NCBI GenBank assembly: GCA_965369995.1
Contig: CBDURO010000019.1
Span: 1 to 30,141, forward strand
Reading direction: 5' to 3'
Length of the DNA: 30,141 bases
Source of the DNA: JAHJCW01 sp965369995
GTDB taxonomy: Bacteria; Fidelibacterota; Marinisomatia; Marinisomatales; JAHJCW01
Shown: piece after piece, positions 25,260-30,141 of the stretch
Layout: every line of letters begins with the position of its first letter
Position numbering within the stretch: position 1 is the stretch's first letter
Position numbers and translations under genes: made by a program
Notes under the pieces: model-generated
Database searches by the model: none
Told to the model about the DNA's origin: nothing
What the model saw: the letters and a program-made list of their open reading frames with translations, nothing else

Positions 25260-25622
25260 CTATCCATTATCTTTAAACAGACCTGCTATCAATAAAGCTC
25301 CACCAGCTAAAGACAAATCTTTTAATAATCCAGATATTGCCATTTGGTCACCACCAAGCAATGCTGGAAGATGAATTGTCATCACAAATACACCCATTAG
25401 TACCGCAAGCAGTACTGATGCTAAATATATTTGTTTTTTAGATATTATGCTAATAGCTGCAGCCACTAATGCCATACCTGTTACATATACCCAAAATATA
25501 CCTCCGGGCACCCATGATGGAACCTTACCGGCCATGTCGTTAGCCATCATCAAATGCATCATTCCAAATATCGCAAATGGAGCTGCGAAGACTATTCGGC
25601 CTACATTTTTTAGATTATTCAT
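25260..25622 (-). CDS. DoxX-like small membrane protein
   Basis: 120 residues from the ATG at 25622, chosen because AAGGAG stands 6 bases upstream; an in-frame upstream start would add only eight polar residues. Four hydrophobic segments are visible (about residues 6-25, 37-57, 62-82 and 95-115), and the N-terminal NVGRIVFAAPFAIFGMMHL resembles the first helix of DoxX/MauE-type proteins. These are inner-membrane proteins often linked with thiol redox or oxidative stress functions. It follows a thioredoxin-like gene by 36 bases, which supports a redox theme. The exact role is unknown. Confidence 0.75.
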   Translation of the reverse strand: MNNLKNVGRIVFAAPFAIFGMMHLMMANDMAGKVPSWVPGGIFWVYVTGMALVAAAISIISKKQIYLASVLLAVLMGVFVMTIHLPALLGGDQMAISGLLKDLSLAGGALLIAGLFKDNG

Positions 25623-25628
25623 TATGTT

Positions 25629-25634
25629 CTCCTT
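25629..25634 (-). promoter_or_regulatory. Ribosome binding site of the DoxX-like gene
   Basis: AAGGAG on the minus strand, 6 bases before the ATG at 25622. It decides between two in-frame starts. Confidence 0.85.
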
Positions 25635-25658
25635 GTTATTATTCAATTTAATATATAT

Positions 25659-25934
25659 TTATTGTAAACTTATCAATTCGTTAATTTTTTCATCAAATCT
25701 ATCCATATTTATACTACCGGCATACCACATCTTATCATTCACCCATATTGCCGGTGTAATGGAGCAGTGCTTTTTAGCATGATTATTGTTTTTATCATCA
25801 AGATCAATAATTCGGAAATCAAGATTGACCTTATTATTCATATAAGCTATGAGCTTTGTTAACACATCTTGGCATAGCGTGCATGATTCACGCATTAAGA
25901 ATAATATATCAATTTTTGTGTTATCCTTTCCCAT
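25659..25934 (-). CDS. Thioredoxin/glutaredoxin-like small protein
   Basis: 91 residues from the ATG at 25934; an earlier TTG would add six residues and has no support. It has a thioredoxin-fold pattern: strand KIDILFLM, active-site ESCTLCQDV (CxxC), helix, strand LDFRIIDLD, then the cis-Pro segment SITPAIWVNDKMWYAG. It has no signal peptide, so it is probably cytoplasmic. It lies between the Crp/Fnr gene and the DoxX-like gene in one unit. It is likely a thiol-disulfide protein; the partner is unknown. Confidence 0.82.
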   Translation of the reverse strand: MGKDNTKIDILFLMRESCTLCQDVLTKLIAYMNNKVNLDFRIIDLDDKNNNHAKKHCSITPAIWVNDKMWYAGSINMDRFDEKINELISLQ

Positions 25935-25994
25935 AACGCAGAGAAAGTACAATGTATTACTTCATGGCACTGTCGCTACTGCGACATATAATGA

Positions 25995-26672
25995 TTATTG
26001 TATCCAGTCAGTGCGGAGAACTTGAAAATAACGTCGTGTATATTTTATTTCTTTATTAGTTACCAAATCATTTAAAATGGAATTTACCGTTTGGCGTGAT
26101 GTCGCCGTAAGATCAGCGATCTCTTGATGAGTAAGGAATGGTCTCACCATCCAACCGTCTATCATTTTTTTACCAAATGTTTTTGTATATCGCTCTAAAA
26201 AAGCGACAACTCTCTCTTTGGCATCTTTAAAAACTAAATCTTCAACATGAGCTTGAATTTTTCTAATTTTTAAACCAATAAACTTGTTAATACTAAGGTT
26301 CAATTTGGGATTGTTAGCTAACATCTCTTGGAACATTGTTCTATTTATTGAGCAGATAACTGCATCCTCAACAACTTCAGCTATATTTTCATGTTTATCT
26401 TGACCTAAAATGGCGCTTTCACCAAAGATTTCACCGGGACCAATCAGTTGAAGGGTCATCTTTTTTCCGTCTTCAGATACTCGAGATATTTTTACTTTTC
26501 CTTCTTTCAACATATATATATTATCACTACGTTCTTCCGGGAAATAAATTATTTCACGCTTGGACGATTTTTTCATCTTGCTTTTTTGATCCATAATTTC
26601 CATTGACGATTCGTCCATTCCCTTAATCAAATTAAAGTTTTGTAAGTACCAAATTTTTGTCTTTTCAGCCAT
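25995..26672 (-). CDS. Crp/Fnr family transcriptional regulator
   Basis: 225 residues. The N-terminal cyclic-nucleotide-binding-like barrel includes IYMLKEGKVKISRVSEDGKKMTLQLIGPGEIFGESAIL-type strands (residues about 50-92). The C-terminal winged helix has LTHQEIADLTATSRQTVNSIL as recognition segment (about 181-201). The phosphate-binding cassette lacks the Arg that contacts cAMP in CRP (HENIAEVVE here), and only one Cys is present, so it is not an FNR-type iron-sulfur sensor. It is first of a unit with thioredoxin-like and DoxX-like genes and is divergent from the porin-hydrogenase genes, which makes it a candidate regulator of both sides. The ligand is unknown. Confidence 0.92.
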   Translation of the reverse strand: MAEKTKIWYLQNFNLIKGMDESSMEIMDQKSKMKKSSKREIIYFPEERSDNIYMLKEGKVKISRVSEDGKKMTLQLIGPGEIFGESAILGQDKHENIAEVVEDAVICSINRTMFQEMLANNPKLNLSINKFIGLKIRKIQAHVEDLVFKDAKERVVAFLERYTKTFGKKMIDGWMVRPFLTHQEIADLTATSRQTVNSILNDLVTNKEIKYTRRYFQVLRTDWIQ

Positions 26673-26978
26673 AATTAACCTCTTATTACTGATTAAATGT
26701 AAAAAATTTATACGCTATATTATAAATAATTATTAATATACGGAGCCCTATGGAGATAATGACATCTTTTTATATTGTTAGTTAAATTGTTTACTTTACA
26801 TTAACCTTAGCGTACACTTGATATTATTAGATATTTATGCGACAAAACAATAATTTGGAATTTCAAATAACAATAACTCAAAATATCGGTAATTACAGTC
26901 GCTCTCGGAAAGGGACTACTCTAAACTTAAACTTCAGCTGTCTCAGCTTAACCTAAATACCTAAAGGAAATTTTTTAA
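26673..26978. promoter_or_regulatory. 306-bp divergent intergenic region between Crp/Fnr gene and porin gene
   Basis: No coding frame or RNA gene is recognised here. The region must carry divergent promoters for the regulator unit and for the porin. A loose inverted repeat, GTTAA at 26781-26785 and TTAAC at 26801-26805, with TTGT and ACA on the inner sides, could be an operator, but its match is imperfect. AAAGGA at 26963-26968 is the ribosome binding site of the porin. Confidence 0.5.
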
Positions 26979-28055
26979 ATGCGACGCATAATTCTATTAT
27001 TAATATCAGTTACAGTTATAATCACTGCCGAAGAGAAATGTACTAAAAATCAACTAACCATTAAGCCGTATGGCTTTTTTAAATTCGATATGAGTTATGA
27101 CAGCGATCTCATGTCTGCCGGAAATTTTGCCAGATGGGCTACTCAAAATTCAGGTGATGCAATTCCAACTACTAATATCACCGCCAAACAATCCCGCTTT
27201 GGTATGAACATTAAAAAAGGCAATATAAGCGGAAAAGTTGAAATTGATTTTTATGGCTCTCCGAGCGTTGAAAATAAGGGTAGGTTAATGCTTCGTAAAG
27301 CCTATACCGAAGCTCATTTTGACAATTTTACGATACGCGCAGGTCAAGACTCTGATGCCATATCTCCACTAGTACCATCCACTATCAACTATCCTGTTGC
27401 ATGGTGGGTTGGAAATATCGGATATCGACGTCCAATGCTAAAATTGATTGGGACCCAAAAATCAGTGGAATGGACTTTAGCTTTGGCACGTAATATAGGA
27501 ATTGATCTGAATTCAGATGGAATAAACGATGGTTCAGCAGGGATATTACCGGAAATACAAGGTCGACTGGCAATTACTTTATTTGAAAATTATGCAGTAG
27601 GGATATCCGGACACTTTGCCCAACTAGACACTTTAGGTGAAGATGGCAAATACAAATCTTGGTCTGCAAATCTTGATCTAAATTTAAAAATAACACCAAA
27701 AATTACATTAAGTGGTGAGGCATTTGTTGGCTCAAACATGGCAAGAATGCTTGGTGGGATTGCTAATGCAAGTACCTTTAATGGCATTGATACACAAGGT
27801 GGATGGATAAATCTTAAGATTAAACCGAATTCTAAAAACTCTCTATCTACCGGTTTTTCAATGGATGATCCTTGTGATTGCGACTTAAATGATGGAGATA
27901 GAAGTAAAAATACAATGGTCTTCGCAAATATTTATCATGATATTTGGGACGGATTCTTAGTAGGATTTGAATTATCATACTGGTCAACTGAATATAAAAA
28001 TATGGATACTGCAACTGCTATGCGAGGCCAAGTTGCATTCCGTTATAATTTTTAA
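26979..28055 (+). CDS. Porin-like outer-membrane beta-barrel protein
   Basis: 358 residues. A signal peptide (MRRIILLLISVTVIITA) precedes LTIKPYGFFKFDMSYDS, a start typical of trimeric-porin-like and DcaP-like proteins. Further strands such as SRFGMNIKKGNISGKVEIDFYG, KAYTEAHFDNFTIRAGQ and WSANLDLNLKITPKITLSGEAFVG alternate as expected for a barrel. The C-terminus QVAFRYNF ends in Phe, the usual outer-membrane assembly signal. It probably forms a channel; the solute is unknown. It lies 96 bases upstream of the hydrogenase small subunit on the same strand, so co-expression is possible but not shown. Confidence 0.82.
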   Translation: MRRIILLLISVTVIITAEEKCTKNQLTIKPYGFFKFDMSYDSDLMSAGNFARWATQNSGDAIPTTNITAKQSRFGMNIKKGNISGKVEIDFYGSPSVENKGRLMLRKAYTEAHFDNFTIRAGQDSDAISPLVPSTINYPVAWWVGNIGYRRPMLKLIGTQKSVEWTLALARNIGIDLNSDGINDGSAGILPEIQGRLAITLFENYAVGISGHFAQLDTLGEDGKYKSWSANLDLNLKITPKITLSGEAFVGSNMARMLGGIANASTFNGIDTQGGWINLKIKPNSKNSLSTGFSMDDPCDCDLNDGDRSKNTMVFANIYHDIWDGFLVGFELSYWSTEYKNMDTATAMRGQVAFRYNF

Positions 28056-28140
28056 AAACTGATAAATAATTAATATTTAATACAAATTTAGGATTTATAT
28101 GTAGTAAAATTTTAAATAGGAACACCCCCGAATTAACCAT

Positions 28141-28145
28141 GGAGG
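28141..28145 (+). promoter_or_regulatory. Ribosome binding site of the hydrogenase small subunit
   Basis: GGAGG six bases before the ATG at 28152. It supports the start, which leaves the Tat motif about 24 residues inside the protein. Confidence 0.85.
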
Positions 28146-28151
28146 AACAAC

Positions 28152-29300
28152 ATGTCAAAACAGCAGATTAAACAAGCCTTTGTAGAAAATATAGCACAAA
28201 ATTTTGATGCTTACGGATTTTCCCGTCGCGATTTTCTAAAGTTCTGCACGGCAATCACAGCTACAATGGGCTTACCATTTAGCATGTCTAAATTGATTGC
28301 AAAAACAATAGAAGATCCTACACGACCACCGGTCATTTGGCTACATTTTCAAGAATGCACCGGCTGTACAGAATCACTATTACGCGCTACACATCCAAAA
28401 GTTGAGACTCTTATATTAGATTTAATTTCATTAGATTATTCTGAAACTCTTTGTGCCGCCGCCGGTCATCAAGTTGAAGAAATTCTCTACCAATCTATTG
28501 AAAAAAATAAAGGAAAGTTCATCCTTGTTGTTGAAGGTTCGATCCCGGAAAAAGACGGTGGTATTTATTGTAAAATCGGTGGTAGAACTGCGATAGATCT
28601 TGTTCAGGATATCGGGCAGCATTGCGCTGCTGCAATTGCAATTGGTTCCTGCGCTTCATGGGGAGGTGTTCAATCAGCTGATCCTAATCCAACCGGTGCA
28701 ACTCCTCTACATAAAATACTAAAAGGTAAACCCATTGTCAACATACCGGGTTGTCCACCTAATCCGTATAATTTCCTTTCAACTATATTATATTATCTAA
28801 CATTGGGTAAACTTCCGGAACTTGATTCTAAAGGTAGACCAAAATTTGCATACGGTAGATTAATTCACGAAAATTGTGAACGCCGCCCGCATTTTGATGC
28901 AGGTCGATTCGCCGAACAATTTGGCGATGATGGTCATCGCGAAGGATGGTGTTTATATAAACTTGGTTGCAAAGGACCGGAAACATATGCCAATTGTCCG
29001 TCCATTCTATTTGGCGATGTTGGTTCTGGTTCATGGCCTGTTGGTACCGGACATCCATGTTTCGGTTGTTCAGAAGAAGGTGTTGGATATACAAAACCGC
29101 TACATGAACAAGCAGAAGTAAAAACATTCACTCCCGGTTCAATTTACCCCGATATTCATTCTGAGAAAAAAGGAGGTATAACTGTTACAGGCGTAGTAGT
29201 TACAGCCGGAGCTGTTGCGGTTGGAGCAAAACTTGCATCTGATGTATCTAAAAAATTAGGTGAGCATGATCAAAAAGAATCTTCATCTACTAATTCATAG
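28152..29300 (+). CDS. hybO: [NiFe] hydrogenase small subunit, group 1 Hyb type
   Basis: 382 residues. The electron-transfer subunit of a periplasmic membrane-bound uptake hydrogenase. The Tat signal is SRRDFLK at 24-30. The proximal [4Fe-4S] ligands are Cys69, Cys72, Cys167 and Cys201; distal ligands are His239, Cys242, Cys267 and Cys273; medial ligands are Cys282, Cys303 and Cys306. The two extra cysteines of oxygen-tolerant Hyd-1-type enzymes are replaced by Gly71 and Gly172, so this is a standard, oxygen-sensitive type. Residues about 342-362 form a hydrophobic C-terminal anchor. The following gene is HybA-like, 9 bases downstream, giving the HybO-HybA order of E. coli hydrogenase 2. The large subunit is beyond the window. 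Confidence 0.95.
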   Translation: MSKQQIKQAFVENIAQNFDAYGFSRRDFLKFCTAITATMGLPFSMSKLIAKTIEDPTRPPVIWLHFQECTGCTESLLRATHPKVETLILDLISLDYSETLCAAAGHQVEEILYQSIEKNKGKFILVVEGSIPEKDGGIYCKIGGRTAIDLVQDIGQHCAAAIAIGSCASWGGVQSADPNPTGATPLHKILKGKPIVNIPGCPPNPYNFLSTILYYLTLGKLPELDSKGRPKFAYGRLIHENCERRPHFDAGRFAEQFGDDGHREGWCLYKLGCKGPETYANCPSILFGDVGSGSWPVGTGHPCFGCSEEGVGYTKPLHEQAEVKTFTPGSIYPDIHSEKKGGITVTGVVVTAGAVAVGAKLASDVSKKLGEHDQKESSSTNS

Positions 29301-29304
29301 GAGG
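29299..29304 (+). promoter_or_regulatory. Ribosome binding site of the HybA-like gene
   Basis: AGGAGG overlapping the small-subunit stop and 5 bases before the ATG at 29310. It shows tight coupling of the two genes. Confidence 0.88.
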
Positions 29305-29309
29305 ATATT

Positions 29310-30141
29310 ATGAGTATTGGTAGAAGAGATTTCTTTAAGGTGATTTCAGCCGGTGCGATTACAGCGGCTACAGCCGGTTCTGTTTTTGCGCGGGAGAAAA
29401 AGAAGTTAGCACCTAATGCTGTTGGAATCCTTTATGACGCAACTCTTTGTATTGGATGCAAAACTTGCGAGCATGGATGTAAAGAATACAACGATATGCC
29501 TATTGAACAGTCATCAAGGGTTGATGACTTGAATGTTCCAAAAATTTGGGATAATGCTGATGATCTTTCATCAAAAACGCTGAATAAAATTAAATTGTAT
29601 CGCAATGGCGATGCATCTGTTAAAGACCGTGAAACTGATGGATATTCGTTTGTAAAACGTGCCTGTATGCATTGCGTTGATCCGGATTGTGTTTCGGCTT
29701 GTCCGGTAACCGCATTAAGCAAGGATGAGGTAACGGGAATTGTTACGTATGATCCTAAAGCTTGCATTGGTTGTAGATATTGCCAAGTGGCTTGCCCATT
29801 CAATATACCAAAATTTGAATGGGATGATCCGTTTCCAAAAATCATTAAATGTCAAATGTGTGAACACAAACAGGAAGAAGGTGGAATACCGGGATGTTGT
29901 TATTATTGTCCTACCGGAGCATCATTATTTGGTAAAGTAGAAGACCTATTGTATGAGGCACAACGACGCATCCTATTAGTTGAAGGAGCGTATTATGATT
30001 ACCCAATCCGTAGTATTGACTCCAATCAAAAATCAACTTTAAAAGCTAAAAAATACATAAACTATGTTTATGGAGAAAAGGAAACGGGCGGAACCCAATA
30101 TATGATTTTAAGTGCGGTTCCATTCCATAAATTAGGACTAC
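29310..30141 (+). CDS. hybA: HybA-like periplasmic ferredoxin-type hydrogenase subunit, partial
   Basis: 277 codons are visible; the 3' end runs off the window. A Tat signal is evident at the start (GRRDFFK, residues 4-10, then an Ala-rich stretch to VFA). Four cysteine groups follow: CIGCKTCEHGC, CMHCVDPDCVSAC, CIGCRYCQVAC, and CQMC...CCYYC; these are the ligands of four [4Fe-4S] clusters in the DMSO-reductase-B fold. It carries electrons from the small subunit toward the quinone-linked HybB membrane protein. The order small subunit then HybA is that of group 1 Hyb-type hydrogenases. Confidence 0.94.
   Translation, partial: MSIGRRDFFKVISAGAITAATAGSVFAREKKKLAPNAVGILYDATLCIGCKTCEHGCKEYNDMPIEQSSRVDDLNVPKIWDNADDLSSKTLNKIKLYRNGDASVKDRETDGYSFVKRACMHCVDPDCVSACPVTALSKDEVTGIVTYDPKACIGCRYCQVACPFNIPKFEWDDPFPKIIKCQMCEHKQEEGGIPGCCYYCPTGASLFGKVEDLLYEAQRRILLVEGAYYDYPIRSIDSNQKSTLKAKKYINYVYGEKETGGTQYMILSAVPFHKLGL

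Noticed and set aside
25971..25986. Small hairpin TGTCGC-TACT-GCGACA between the thioredoxin-like and Crp/Fnr genes.
   Set aside because: The stem has only six pairs and no T tract follows on either strand, so it is not a convincing terminator; it may be an accidental palindrome.

Overview
The window is an AT-rich bacterial chromosome segment, about one third G+C by eye. It is densely packed with housekeeping and accessory genes, with no phage, transposase or CRISPR array. Several features fit a Gram-negative member of the Bacteroidota/FCB assemblage (Marinimicrobia-, Ignavibacteria- or Calditrichota-like): a short AMP nucleosidase of the Bacteroidota type, putative outer-membrane barrels, lipoproteins and a periplasmic Hyb-type hydrogenase. 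This placement is inference, because no rRNA or marker phylogeny is available here.

Layout. (1) 1-3700, minus: the N-terminal part of a secreted subtilase, a terminator, and a malic enzyme with a phosphotransacetylase-like domain. (2) 3830-13399, minus: an apparent eight-gene operon in the order ABC exporter, tandem LicD protein, cytidylyltransferase-PEP mutase fusion, phosphonopyruvate decarboxylase, iron alcohol dehydrogenase, two CDP-glycerol-glycerophosphotransferase-like proteins, and a CDP-alcohol phosphatidyltransferase. (3) 13580-18770: a GNAT acetyltransferase, an exported nucleoside hydrolase-FmdE fusion whose start lies beside a perfect 28-bp inverted repeat, a PD40 propeller protein, an exported class B acid phosphatase, and HemW. 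(4) 18767-20935, minus: exonuclease III, a methyltransferase and AMP nucleosidase. (5) 21081-24417, plus: tRNA-Glu, a short GlpD-like dehydrogenase, and a DUF3179 protein overlapping a barrel-like protein. (6) 24421-26672, minus: NAD(P)HX epimerase, DoxX-like, thioredoxin-like and Crp/Fnr genes. (7) 26979-30141, plus: a porin-like protein and the start of a Hyb-type [NiFe] hydrogenase operon (small subunit, HybA-like ferredoxin), cut by the window edge.

The most notable system is region 2. The enzymes read as PEP -> phosphonopyruvate (PEP mutase) -> phosphonoacetaldehyde (decarboxylase) -> 2-hydroxyethylphosphonate (alcohol dehydrogenase). A TagD-like cytidylyltransferase fused to the mutase could activate the phosphonate as a CMP ester. 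Four downstream enzymes belong to families that use CDP-alcohols or similar donors (LicD, two TagB/F-like, one CDP-alcohol phosphatidyltransferase), and an MsbA-like ABC exporter leads the operon. The simplest reading is a pathway that makes, activates, attaches and exports a phosphonate on a surface glycan and/or lipid. The individual families are known; the exact product, the division of labour among the four transferases, and several altered catalytic motifs are open.

Other points of interest are the inverted repeat at the nucleoside hydrolase start, the hydrolase-FmdE fusion itself, the DUF3179-barrel pair, and a hydrogenase small subunit that lacks both extra cysteines of oxygen-tolerant enzymes.
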